This document shows positions 8,431-16,462 of a stretch of DNA of 64,000 bases, piece after piece (the stretch's first letter is position 1; each line of letters opens with the position of its first letter). A model generated the notes under the pieces. That model saw nothing but the letters and a program-made list of their open reading frames with translations. It made no database searches and was not told the DNA's origin. The translations under genes and the position numbers were made by a program. This DNA comes from Coriobacteriia bacterium (GTDB taxonomy: Bacteria; Actinomycetota; Coriobacteriia; WRKU01; WQUG01), in NCBI GenBank assembly GCA_009779855.1, contig WRBC01000001.1, forward strand, positions 168,444-232,443. The letters run 5' to 3'.

Positions 8431-8742
8431 ATGGTTATGAAAGCGATTGATAAAGGTAATAGCCCTTTGTGGGTTCGTATTTTGGTATGGATTCTGGTTG
8501 CTGGTCTTTTGGCAGCAGGGGTATTTATGGCTGTTGGCGTATTCATGACATGGGACGACGAGCCAGCGCCCATGACGATTACTGCCGATGATTTGCCGCC
8601 AGAAGTTTTGGCAGACCTTGAGGCTCAAATGGCAGACCTTGAAGCAAATCAAGGCGAGGATGAGGAAATCCCTGAATACAGTGGGGATGAAGCTGGTAAT
8701 GAAACAGAGGATGATGCTGGCGCGCAAAACGAATCCGAATAG
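8431..8742 (+). CDS. Small single-span membrane protein with acidic tail, unknown function
   Basis: No family is recognised. About 103 residues: a short basic N-terminus, one hydrophobic helix (about residues 15-38, VRILVWILVAGLLAAGVFMAVG) and a strongly acidic extracytoplasmic tail full of Asp/Glu (TADDLPPEVLADLEAQ, GEDEEIPEYSGDE). The start could be 8431 or the ATG at 8437; the ribosome-binding site is weak, which suggests coupling to the gene nine bases upstream. Its membrane topology is the same as that of the upstream protein, but the sequences are not obviously related. Its position before tatA hints at a periplasmic or cell-surface role. Confidence 0.65.
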   Translation: MVMKAIDKGNSPLWVRILVWILVAGLLAAGVFMAVGVFMTWDDEPAPMTITADDLPPEVLADLEAQMADLEANQGEDEEIPEYSGDEAGNETEDDAGAQNESE

Positions 8743-8794
8743 GGATTTCGCAGGCACGCTGTAAGCATCTACAACAAGAATAGAGCAGGTAACA

Positions 8795-9340
8795 ATGGGT
8801 GGTTGGGAGATAGCTTTAATCGCAGTCATTGTCCTGCTCTTTTTTGGGCCTGACAAGATTCCGCAGATTATTAAGACGGTGAAAAAAGGTATAGGCTTTT
8901 ACACCGATGCGCGTGATCAGGTTCAAGAAGTAGTAAGTACTCAAATAATCTCACCCGAAGAACTTGATACCTTAAAGGACCCTTTAGGCCTAGGAGAGCT
9001 TGGCTTAGGGGGAGGCAAAACTACGCCTAAGTCTTTGCTAACCCCAGAAAGAAAAAGCCTCTACAGTCAAGCAGCCTCAACTTCTGCATCTGCGACCCCT
9101 GTTCAGGGAGGCGCTACTGCCGCTGCGGTGATTCCAGCTGCAGATGCGCCACCGGTATCAATTCCTGAACCTCAATCCAGTGCTGCACAATCTGCTGTAA
9201 AGCAGGCGGCTGCCCCGGCTGTGGCTGTTCCAACTGTACAAGAGGTATCGTCTGTTGCAAAACCTGCCTCAACTGCAGAAAGTATCTGGGCAAGCCTAGA
9301 GCAGGTAGCAGTTCCTTCAGACGAAGGCAAAGAGGGCTAG
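8795..9340 (+). CDS. tatA: Twin-arginine translocase subunit TatA/TatB family
   Basis: Sec-independent export of folded proteins. The N-terminus MGGWEIALIAVIVLLFFGPDKIPQI has the short helix, the FGP hinge and the following amphipathic helix (IKTVKKGIGFYTDARDQ) of the TatA/B family. The rest, to residue 181, is a long Ala/Pro/Ser-rich low-complexity tail, longer than in typical TatA (about 60-90 residues) and nearer TatB in length. Whether it acts as TatA, TatB or both cannot be decided. tatC begins five bases after its stop. Confidence 0.85.
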   Translation: MGGWEIALIAVIVLLFFGPDKIPQIIKTVKKGIGFYTDARDQVQEVVSTQIISPEELDTLKDPLGLGELGLGGGKTTPKSLLTPERKSLYSQAASTSASATPVQGGATAAAVIPAADAPPVSIPEPQSSAAQSAVKQAAAPAVAVPTVQEVSSVAKPASTAESIWASLEQVAVPSDEGKEG

Positions 9341-9344
9341 GGCT

Positions 9345-10307
9345 ATGGCAGAAGGACAAGAAGACAAGGCACAAAGTGGCGGCATTTTGAATAATCCTAA
9401 AAGCCTGCCTTTTTTTGCACACTTTAATGAGCTTCGTAAAAGGCTAACCAGCTACATCATTGTTTTAGTAGCACTAAGCTTTCTTTTCTACTGGGAACCG
9501 ATTCATCTAGCTATTATGAACATCTTCTTTAGGGATGTTATACCCCGCATTCCTGATGGACAGTTCGCCCTTATGGGAATGTTTGACGCGATGACGTTTC
9601 GCTTCACCGTAGGTGTTTACGGGGCACTGATTGTTACCAGCCCCTTTTTGCTTTATCAAATATTTGCCTTTTTTGCGCCTGCCATGAAGGGTAAAGAGCG
9701 CAAATGGGTTTTCCCTACAGTGCTTGCCGCAGGAGGCCTCTTTGTCACAGGGGTTCTGTTTGCGTACTTCCTTATAATGCCCATGACGATTGAATTTTTA
9801 TTAGGTCAACACACTGCCTATACCTTTGAGGTACCCAGGGCACAGGACTGGCTTTCTGGCGTTGCCTTAGTACTTATTGCTTTTGGTATCAGTTTCGAAC
9901 TTCCTCTGGTCATCTTTGCTCTTATAGGACTGGGGATTGTTGGATATCCTACAATCAGGGAATCGTGGCGCGTTGCCTATGTTTCTTTGTTTATCTTTGC
10001 AGCTATCATTACCCCAGACAGGGGGCCGGTTACAACGCTTGCCCTGGGACTTTCTTTGCTGATTCTGTATGAAAGCGGGCTTATTGCCTCGCGCTTTTTA
10101 CTGGCAAATCGCGTGGATCAGCAGTACATTGAAGCTTATGAGCAGATGCTGCTTTATGATAACGCGCCTACTAATGATAAGGACAAGCTAGCGAAACGTG
10201 CGAAACTTAAGAAGCAGGCCGAGGCCGCGACAGCACGTATAAAGGCACGGGAAGCGCGCAAAGCGACAGAGGATTCTACAGAACAAGAATCCTCAGAGGG
10301 GGAGTAA
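9345..10307 (+). CDS. tatC: Twin-arginine translocase subunit TatC
   Basis: Core Tat receptor that recognises the twin-arginine signal peptide. The N-terminal region shows the typical HFNELRKRLTSYII motif before the first membrane helix, the extracytoplasmic loop, then MKGKERKWVFP and FGISFELPLVIFAL of the family; six membrane helices are expected. Residues after about 265 form a charged Lys/Ala/Glu-rich cytoplasmic tail that is longer than usual. It sits in a tatA-tatC-hypA-hypB series with gaps of a few bases, consistent with one transcript. Confidence 0.95.
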   Translation: MAEGQEDKAQSGGILNNPKSLPFFAHFNELRKRLTSYIIVLVALSFLFYWEPIHLAIMNIFFRDVIPRIPDGQFALMGMFDAMTFRFTVGVYGALIVTSPFLLYQIFAFFAPAMKGKERKWVFPTVLAAGGLFVTGVLFAYFLIMPMTIEFLLGQHTAYTFEVPRAQDWLSGVALVLIAFGISFELPLVIFALIGLGIVGYPTIRESWRVAYVSLFIFAAIITPDRGPVTTLALGLSLLILYESGLIASRFLLANRVDQQYIEAYEQMLLYDNAPTNDKDKLAKRAKLKKQAEAATARIKAREARKATEDSTEQESSEGE

Positions 10308-10312
10308 GACCC

Positions 10313-10750
10313 ATGCATGAGATGAGTATTATGCAGTCGGTACTTGATGCGGCATTTGAGGCTCTTAAGCAGTCAGGCGAGACACGCATTACTGAAATAA
10401 GCCTCACCATAGGTGAACAGACTGACATCCAGGAAATTCCTTTAAACTTTGCCTTTGACGCATTAAAGCAGAACACCCCAGCACGTAATGCGCGCCTTAG
10501 GGTAAAGATGTTTTCAACTAGATCACACTGCAATGATTGTGCTGCAGACTTTGACCACGATCGCTTTTCGATGCTCTGCCCGATATGTGGGTCAGTAGAC
10601 ATTGCATTACTTACAGGGCGCGAATTGCGAATAGATGGCATGGAAGCGGACAGTCAGCCTTTTGAAGGTGCAGATGAAAATGTCGATATCTTCGCAGACA
10701 TAATTGAAGAGGCTCGTGCAGAGGCGGCACATACCCTAAAGGACTCATAA
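10313..10750 (+). CDS. hypA: Hydrogenase nickel incorporation protein HypA
   Basis: Nickel metallochaperone for [NiFe]-hydrogenase maturation, working with HypB. It begins MHEMSIMQSV, where His2 (and the N-terminal amine) form the nickel site. The zinc-binding region has two CXXC motifs, CNDC (about residue 66) and CPIC (about residue 85), as expected. The C-terminus is extended by roughly 30 acidic residues. The ATG lies five bases after the tatC stop and the stop overlaps hypB by one base. The neighbouring Tat genes suggest maturation and export of a periplasmic hydrogenase encoded elsewhere. Confidence 0.93.
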   Translation: MHEMSIMQSVLDAAFEALKQSGETRITEISLTIGEQTDIQEIPLNFAFDALKQNTPARNARLRVKMFSTRSHCNDCAADFDHDRFSMLCPICGSVDIALLTGRELRIDGMEADSQPFEGADENVDIFADIIEEARAEAAHTLKDS

Positions 10751-11412
10751 TGACCCATATTGATATTAATAAGCCCATTCTTGACAAGAACGACAGACTG
10801 GCGCAGTCAAATAAGGAGCTGCTGCATAAAAAAGGGATATTTACCCTGGACCTGATGGCAAGTCCAGGAGCAGGTAAAACAACAGCGATTCTCGCTACGA
10901 TTGAGGCGCTAAAAGATCGCTACAATATCGCTGTTATAGAGGGTGATATCGCGTCAAACGTGGACGCACTTAAAATTAAGGCCGCAGGAATTCCTGCTGT
11001 GCAAATTAACACAGGAGGAATCTGTCACCTAGAATCCGATATGATTCGCAGTGCTCTAGACCAACTGCCGCTGGATAATCTAGACTTCATCATAATAGAA
11101 AATGTAGGAAACTTAGTATGTACTACAGAGTTTTATCTGGGTGAAGACGCGAAGGTAATGATTCTTTCCGTCCCAGAGGGTGATGACAAGCCTCACAAAT
11201 ACCCTGGGATTTTTCAGACCTCAAAGGCAGTACTGGTAAGCAAGACAGATACTTTGCCGGTATTTGATTTCGATATGGACGACTTCAATAAAACGGTGGG
11301 TTCGCTTAATCCTAAAGCCCCTATTTTTCCTGTGTCAGCTAAGTCTGGGGAAGGGATGAGCGACTGGACAGAGTGGCTGGTTGCTCAAATTGAGGCCAAG
11401 CGCCTGAGTTGA
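10750..11412 (+). CDS. hypB: Hydrogenase nickel incorporation GTPase HypB
   Basis: SIMIBI-class GTPase that drives nickel delivery to the hydrogenase large subunit. The P-loop is SPGAGKTT near residue 37. The G-domain metal-site cysteine/histidine are in GGICHLE and NVGNLVCTTE, and SKTD stands in for the NKxD guanine motif. There is no N-terminal histidine-rich nickel-storage stretch. TAATG overlap with hypA indicates translational coupling. No other hyp genes and no hydrogenase subunits are present in the window. Confidence 0.95.
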   Translation: MTHIDINKPILDKNDRLAQSNKELLHKKGIFTLDLMASPGAGKTTAILATIEALKDRYNIAVIEGDIASNVDALKIKAAGIPAVQINTGGICHLESDMIRSALDQLPLDNLDFIIIENVGNLVCTTEFYLGEDAKVMILSVPEGDDKPHKYPGIFQTSKAVLVSKTDTLPVFDFDMDDFNKTVGSLNPKAPIFPVSAKSGEGMSDWTEWLVAQIEAKRLS

Positions 11413-11510
11413 TATGAATTGCGTTAATTGGTAACTTTTTGTTTTAGCTGGTTTGCGCTTATCCTTCACTATTCTCTAATCTGCGATGTTACTTTCCTGT
11501 TGCAGAAAAC

Positions 11511-11539
11511 TTGACAACATCACACTTAGATTATAATAT
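11511..11539 (+). promoter_or_regulatory. dnaK operon promoter
   Basis: TTGACA at 11511-11516 is followed by TATAAT after 15 bases or TAATAT after 17 bases. This is a near-consensus housekeeping-type promoter about 80 bases before dnaK. I see neither a CIRCE nor a clean HAIR (CTTGAGT-N7-ACTCAAG) inverted repeat around it, although an HspR homologue ends the operon. Confidence 0.65.
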
Positions 11540-11617
11540 GGTTGATGATAAAGTTTATCTGTGTGTAAAACCATGACAAAAATAAATATGGAATAAGAAC
11601 AGAAAGGGAGTATTACT

Positions 11618-13531
11618 ATGTCTAAAGTATTAGGAATCGATTTAGGTACTACCAATAGTGCAATGGCACTTATTGAAGGTGGCGAGCCTACTATTGTTAT
11701 TAACGCAGAAGGGGACCGTACGACACCAAGTGTCGTAGCCTTCCGTAAAGAGGGTGACCGTCTTGTCGGTAAGCCTGCAAAGAATCAGGCAGTTACCAAT
11801 CCTGTGAACACTATTGGTTCAATCAAGCGCTTTATTGGTCGCAAGTATTCCGAAGTAAGTGGCGAGCTAAAGACAGTTAGCTATAAGGTTGTTTCTGGTA
11901 AGGGTGGCCGTGTAGAAGTAGAGATTGACGGCAAAAACTACACACCAGAAGAGATCAGTGCTATGACTCTGCAGAAGCTAAAGACTGATGCTGAAAAATA
12001 TCTAGGTGAAAAAATCACTGAAGCTGTTATTACGGTGCCAGCTTACTTTAACGATGCCCAGCGTCAAGCAACTAAGGACGCTGGCAAGATTGCTGGTCTT
12101 GATGTAAAGCGTATTGTAAACGAGCCCACTGCTGCTGCTCTTGCCTATGGTCTAGACAAGGCTGGAAAAGAGCAAAAGGTTCTCATTTTTGACCTTGGTG
12201 GCGGCACGTTTGATGTGTCAGTGCTCGAGCTAGGTGACAATGTTGTAGAGGTAATGGCTACAAGCGGTGATAACCAACTAGGTGGCGATGACTGGGATCA
12301 AAAGATTATTGACTGGATGGCAGATAAGTTCCAGGCTGACCAGGGGGTAGACTTGCGTGCGGACAAGATGGCACTGCAGCGTCTAAAGGAAGCAGCTGAG
12401 CGCGCAAAAATGGAGCTCTCAACAGCCCAGAGTGCACATATAAACCTACCTTTTATTACTGCTGATGCCAGTGGACCAAAGCACCTTGACTACACACTAT
12501 CACGTGCAGACTTTGAGAAGCTAACCAGCGACTTGCTAGAACGCACTAAAAAGCCTGTTCAGCAGGCCATGAAGGATGCAGGCGTCAAGATGGGTGAAAT
12601 CGATGAGGTCATCCTTGTCGGTGGATCTACCAGAATGCCAGCAGTTCAGGAAATGGTGAAGAAGCTCACAGGTAAAGATCCTCACATGGGGGTGAATCCT
12701 GACGAAGTGGTAGCACTGGGTGCTGCTGTTCAGGGTGGGGTGCTCTCGGGCGATTTTGGCAAGGGCGATATCTTATTGCTAGATGTTACCCCGCTATCTC
12801 TGGGTGTAGAGACCATGGGTGGCATTAGTACGAAAATGATTGAGCGCAATACCACTATTCCTACCCGTAAGACAGAGACTTATTCGACAGCCGCTGATGG
12901 ACAAACCAGCGTAGAGATTCACGTCTTGCAGGGCGAGCGTGAGATGGCTGCAGCAAATAAGACGCTTGGACGTTTTACTTTGGCCAATATTCCGCCAGCG
13001 CCGCGCGGTGTGCCTCAGATTGAAGTGACTTTTGATATTGACGCGAATGGTATTGTGAACGTATCAGCAAAAGATCGCGGAACGGGGCAGGAGCAAAAAA
13101 TTACTATCACAGGATCCACGGGTCTTTCTGATGAAGAAGTTGATTCAATGGTCTCAGATGCAGAAGCTCATGCTGACGAAGATGCAAAGCTGAAAGAAAG
13201 TGTTGAAGCGCGCAATACTGCTGATTCGCTTGTGTATCAAACAGAGAAGACTATCACTGATTTGGGTGATAAGGTTCCTGCAGATACGAAGGATGAAGTT
13301 GAAGCTGCTATTGCAGAGGTAAAGACTGCACTAGAGGGCGAAGATGTTGAAGACATCAAAGCAAAAACTGAAACTCTAACTACTGCAAGCTTCAAGCTGG
13401 CAGAGATTGCCTACCAGCAGGTGCAGGACGAAGCAGATGCAGAAAGTAGCGATGCTGATGCTGCAAATGAAGAAGGCGAAGAGGTTGTTGACGGAGACTT
13501 TGAAGTAGTTGAAGAAGATGACAAAAAATAA
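11618..13531 (+). CDS. dnaK: Chaperone DnaK (Hsp70)
   Basis: ATP-dependent Hsp70 chaperone. The N-terminus [19 protein letters not shown] is the phosphate-1 motif of the actin-like ATPase domain; [15 protein letters not shown] is phosphate 2. The substrate-binding domain follows ([17 protein letters not shown]), then a helical lid and an acidic tail ending EEDDKK. The length (637) is standard. The AAAGGGAG site precedes the ATG. Its last 14 bases overlap grpE. Confidence 0.98.
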   Translation: MSKVLGIDLGTTNSAMALIEGGEPTIVINAEGDRTTPSVVAFRKEGDRLVGKPAKNQAVTNPVNTIGSIKRFIGRKYSEVSGELKTVSYKVVSGKGGRVEVEIDGKNYTPEEISAMTLQKLKTDAEKYLGEKITEAVITVPAYFNDAQRQATKDAGKIAGLDVKRIVNEPTAAALAYGLDKAGKEQKVLIFDLGGGTFDVSVLELGDNVVEVMATSGDNQLGGDDWDQKIIDWMADKFQADQGVDLRADKMALQRLKEAAERAKMELSTAQSAHINLPFITADASGPKHLDYTLSRADFEKLTSDLLERTKKPVQQAMKDAGVKMGEIDEVILVGGSTRMPAVQEMVKKLTGKDPHMGVNPDEVVALGAAVQGGVLSGDFGKGDILLLDVTPLSLGVETMGGISTKMIERNTTIPTRKTETYSTAADGQTSVEIHVLQGEREMAAANKTLGRFTLANIPPAPRGVPQIEVTFDIDANGIVNVSAKDRGTGQEQKITITGSTGLSDEEVDSMVSDAEAHADEDAKLKESVEARNTADSLVYQTEKTITDLGDKVPADTKDEVEAAIAEVKTALEGEDVEDIKAKTETLTTASFKLAEIAYQQVQDEADAESSDADAANEEGEEVVDGDFEVVEEDDKK

Positions 13532-14099
13532 AGCGAACAAGAATAGTTCTGAAGCTGCTGCAGACAATGCGGCAGCTTCAGACGCAGAGGCGCAGGACAC
13601 TCAGGCAGCTACGGCAAGCACTGATGACCAGTCAGAGGTTGAAATGCTGCTTGCACAAATGGAAGAGTTCCGCGATAAAGCCTTGCGTGCTCAGGCTGAA
13701 TTTGAAAACAGTAAAAAGCGCTTGCAGGCGCAGCAAGCAACAGCACTGCTGCGTGCAAGTGAGCGTGTAGTTACTGCCCTCATTCCCGCAATGGATGACA
13801 TAGAGTTTGCTGTGGCACATGCACAAGAATCCGAAAACGATATGTTAGCAGGACTGCAGGCAATTCAGTCAAAATTGACAGCGGTTCTTGGCTCAGAGCA
13901 AGTAGAAATCATTGATCCTGTGGGTCAGACTTTCGACCACAATACAGCACAGGCTGTTCAGATGATCGAGGATGCTACTGTGCCAGATCAGACTGTCGCG
14001 CAGGTGCTGCAAAAGGGTTATGTAATGGGCAAGGACAGCGATAATCCACGTATCTTGCGTCCGGCAATGGTAGTGGTGTCAACAAATCCCAATTCATGA
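13518..14099 (+). CDS. grpE: Nucleotide exchange factor GrpE
   Basis: Releases ADP from DnaK. It has a low-complexity acidic/alanine N-terminus (residues 1-45), a long coiled coil ([22 protein letters not shown]) and the C-terminal beta domain with the family signature [20 protein letters not shown] (near residues 155-180). I use the ATG at 13518, which overlaps dnaK by 14 bases; the track's TTG at 13509 is three codons upstream. It is operonic with dnaK and dnaJ. Confidence 0.95.
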   Translation: MTKNKANKNSSEAAADNAAASDAEAQDTQAATASTDDQSEVEMLLAQMEEFRDKALRAQAEFENSKKRLQAQQATALLRASERVVTALIPAMDDIEFAVAHAQESENDMLAGLQAIQSKLTAVLGSEQVEIIDPVGQTFDHNTAQAVQMIEDATVPDQTVAQVLQKGYVMGKDSDNPRILRPAMVVVSTNPNS

Positions 14100-14119
14100 A
14101 GATCGGAGGGTAGAGAGTC

Positions 14120-15061
14120 ATGGCAGAAAAAAAGAATTATTACGACCTGCTAGGGGTCTCAAAAACCGCCGATGCTGATGAGATCAAGAAGGCGTTTCGA
14201 AAGAAGGCGCGTGAACATCATCCTGACACAGGTGGGGATGAGGAAGTCTTCAAGCAAGTCAACGAGGCCTACGAAATCCTCTCTGACAAAGAGAAGCGGT
14301 CTCAGTATGACCAGTTCGGTCAGTACTTCGGAGAGAACGGCCCAGGTCCAGGCTATGGTCCTGGCGGCAATCCTTTCGGTGGTGCTGCAGGTGGTTCTGG
14401 CGGCTATCAGCGTGTAGATTTTGACATGAGTGATATCTTTGGTTCGATGTTTGGTGGTGCTGCAGGTGGCAGTCCCTTTGGACGTCGCGGTCCCGTAAAA
14501 GGACAGGACTATCAGATGGATGTTACCGTTAGCTTTGACGAGTCTCTTGCAGGGACTACGCGCAAGGCCCATATTGCGGCATCTACTCCCACTGGATCAG
14601 GCAAAGATATGTCGGTGAACATTCCTGCTGGCGTGGTAGATGGTCAAAAGTTGAAGTTTCGCGGCAAGGGCGGTGTGAGCGAATCAGGTGGCCCTCGTGG
14701 TGATCTAACAATCGCTGTCAGTATTGCCCCTCACCCCTACTTCAAGCGGGATAAGGCTGATGTAGTACTTGATTTGCCTTTATCAGTAAGCGAAGCAGCT
14801 CTAGGAACAACGGTAACGGTGCCACTGCCCCTTCCCGGTGAAGGGGGAAGCAAGGCTAAGTTAAAGATTCCCGCAGGGACGCAGGCAGGAAAAGTATTTA
14901 GGATGAAGGGCAAGGGTGCCCCAAGACTTAAGGGTAAGGGTAACGGGGACCTGTTGGTGAAGGCTATGGTAGAGACGCCAAAGAAGCTCAATACTAAGCA
15001 GAAAAAACTACTGAAAGAATTGCAGGAGCTCGATGGTGACCTAAGAAAGCACTTTGGATAG
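14120..15061 (+). CDS. dnaJ: DnaJ-type co-chaperone lacking the zinc-finger domain
   Basis: J-domain partner of DnaK. The J domain (residues 5-70) has the HPD motif in [10 protein letters not shown] Gly/Phe-rich linker (about residues 75-125) then leads straight to the two beta-sandwich substrate-binding domains ([46 protein letters not shown]). The four CXXCXGXG repeats of classic DnaJ are absent, so this is a type II (CbpA/DnaJ2-like) protein of 313 residues. A GGAGGG site precedes the ATG, and hspR follows directly. Confidence 0.93.
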   Translation: MAEKKNYYDLLGVSKTADADEIKKAFRKKAREHHPDTGGDEEVFKQVNEAYEILSDKEKRSQYDQFGQYFGENGPGPGYGPGGNPFGGAAGGSGGYQRVDFDMSDIFGSMFGGAAGGSPFGRRGPVKGQDYQMDVTVSFDESLAGTTRKAHIAASTPTGSGKDMSVNIPAGVVDGQKLKFRGKGGVSESGGPRGDLTIAVSIAPHPYFKRDKADVVLDLPLSVSEAALGTTVTVPLPLPGEGGSKAKLKIPAGTQAGKVFRMKGKGAPRLKGKGNGDLLVKAMVETPKKLNTKQKKLLKELQELDGDLRKHFG

Positions 15062-15073
15062 GGGATGGGAAGT

Positions 15074-15466
15074 ATGAGACGAGAAAAACACCGTCCCGTA
15101 TACATGATTGGAATAGCAGCAGAGCTTGCGGGTGTACATCCGCAAACTCTGCGTATCTACGAGCGCAAGCAGCTTGTAGAACCAAAGCGCACTGGCGGAA
15201 ACACTCGCCTTTATTCCGATGCTGACATAGAGCGTCTGAAACTCATCCAGGAATTGACCCAGGAAGAGGGCATTAATCTTGCAGGTGTAGTGCGCATTAT
15301 AGAGCTGGAAGAAGAGCGCGATCGTCTTTTAGGTGAGGTCGAAGATTTAAGAGAAGAAATTCGTGAAATGAAGCGCGAAGCCATCAGGGCAGAGCTTCTG
15401 GCGGCTCGCAGCAAAGCTATCGTTCCTTTGGGTAATGTGTCAGTAGCTAGAATAGAGCACACCTAA
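15074..15466 (+). CDS. hspR: HspR-type MerR-family heat-shock repressor
   Basis: MerR-family regulator that in actinobacteria represses the dnaK operon at HAIR sites with DnaK as co-repressor. The N-terminal winged helix MIGIAAELAGVHPQTLRIYERKQL, followed by RTGGNTRLYSDADIERL, is typical of HspR. A glutamate/arginine-rich coiled coil follows (residues about 70-105), and there is no effector-binding domain. I choose ATG 15074 because GGGG lies nine bases upstream; ATG 15065 is possible. It is the last gene of the dnaK operon, starting 12 bases after dnaJ, so it probably autoregulates. Confidence 0.88.
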   Translation: MRREKHRPVYMIGIAAELAGVHPQTLRIYERKQLVEPKRTGGNTRLYSDADIERLKLIQELTQEEGINLAGVVRIIELEEERDRLLGEVEDLREEIREMKREAIRAELLAARSKAIVPLGNVSVARIEHT

Positions 15467-15565
15467 TACGCATACGAACTTTAGAAATCTTTACAACTTG
15501 ACCTGAAATTTTTATGACCTGGCCCAAAAGAAGAATGTCCAAAATTTAGGGGTCATTTCATTAGA

Positions 15566-15651
15566 TGGTGCCGGAGGAGGGATTTGAACCCTCACGAGGT
15601 TGCCCTCAATGGATTTTGAATCCACCGCGTCTGCCGTTCCGCCACTCCGGC
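15566..15651 (-). tRNA. tRNA-Leu(CAA), CCA encoded
   Basis: On the minus strand GCCGGAG / CTCCGGC form the acceptor stem, followed by discriminator A and an encoded CCA. The T arm contains GGTTCAAATCC. The anticodon loop TTCAAAA on the stem GTGGA/TCCAT gives anticodon CAA (reads UUG). The extra variable arm between anticodon and T arms is the class II feature of leucine tRNAs. It totals 86 nt with CCA. It lies between hspR and the DUF4130 gene. Confidence 0.95.
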
Positions 15652-15693
15652 AAAGAGAAGCATCAAAAACGCGTATAACAGTATAACGCAATT

Positions 15694-16446
15694 TTAAGGA
15701 CGCATTTCAGGTAAATGTTTCCAGAGACGTTTTGGCATGAATGCCTGACGTCTTTTTTCGTTGATGCGCTCTGGTATGCAGACGGCATCATAAAATGATT
15801 TCCACAAATTTTGATATTCTTCATCGTCAGAACTGATTTTTGGAAGCTGTATATCCTCTGCACTGCTTAGAATCCACTGCCCATTTTCTGACAAGCCTGC
15901 AAGTTGGTGCACTTCGTCGTAAACAACAAAGGGTTGCACATTAAAACGGGCAGAGAAGTGATCCATAACTAAAGGCAAAACACTATGTTTTGGATTGATG
16001 GTGGCACAATAAATGCCCCTTGGGTCGCCTGATTCGATTTTCGCAAAGCGGGCAAACATTATCATGCGTTGCTGCTCCATTCCGACACTGCGGTAGAGCT
16101 CTTCAATGGGTAAAATGTCAGGGTGAGAAATATCGTCAAGGGCTACACGACCTCGCGCGAAGCCCTGTCGCAAGTAGCGATAGATAAGCATTTCCTTATC
16201 TGCATCCGTCGCACAGTAGCAAGCACGAATTTTTTGCCATGCTAGTCGACCCAATTTTTTATGGATTCCGTTGCGTACTCGTTGCCAGTGCTCATCAGTA
16301 GTAACTACAGGATAAAGTACTTGCTCTAACTGATATTGAAGACCCTGTTCGCAGGCGATGTTGTCGGGCTGCTCTTTGCGTGTGTAGGCTTCAAAAATGC
16401 AGCAGAGCAACCCTTCTAGACTGTTATCGTAAGTGTAGATTAACAT
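15694..16446 (-). CDS. DUF4130 / TIGR03915-type DNA metabolism protein
   Basis: Partner protein of a DNA-associated radical SAM enzyme. It begins MLIYTYDNSLEGLLCCIFEAY, the standard opening of the DUF4130 (TIGR03915) family, and contains ARFAKIESGDPRGIYCATINPKHSVLPLVMDHFSARF in several conserved blocks. In some genomes the domain is fused to a uracil-DNA glycosylase-like module; here it is free, about 250 residues. The start at 16446 is chosen because the family starts there; the track's extension overlaps the upstream gene. It lies 16 bases after the radical SAM gene, on the same transcript. The molecular function is not established. Confidence 0.87.
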   Translation of the reverse strand: MLIYTYDNSLEGLLCCIFEAYTRKEQPDNIACEQGLQYQLEQVLYPVVTTDEHWQRVRNGIHKKLGRLAWQKIRACYCATDADKEMLIYRYLRQGFARGRVALDDISHPDILPIEELYRSVGMEQQRMIMFARFAKIESGDPRGIYCATINPKHSVLPLVMDHFSARFNVQPFVVYDEVHQLAGLSENGQWILSSAEDIQLPKISSDDEEYQNLWKSFYDAVCIPERINEKRRQAFMPKRLWKHLPEMRP

Positions 16447-16462
16447 GAAGCAGATACCCAAT

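Noticed and set aside
11413-11617. HAIR or CIRCE operator before dnaK
   Set aside because: Neither CTTGAGT-N7-ACTCAAG nor TTAGCACTC-N9-GAGTGCTAA is present; only a lone CTTGAC overlaps the -35.
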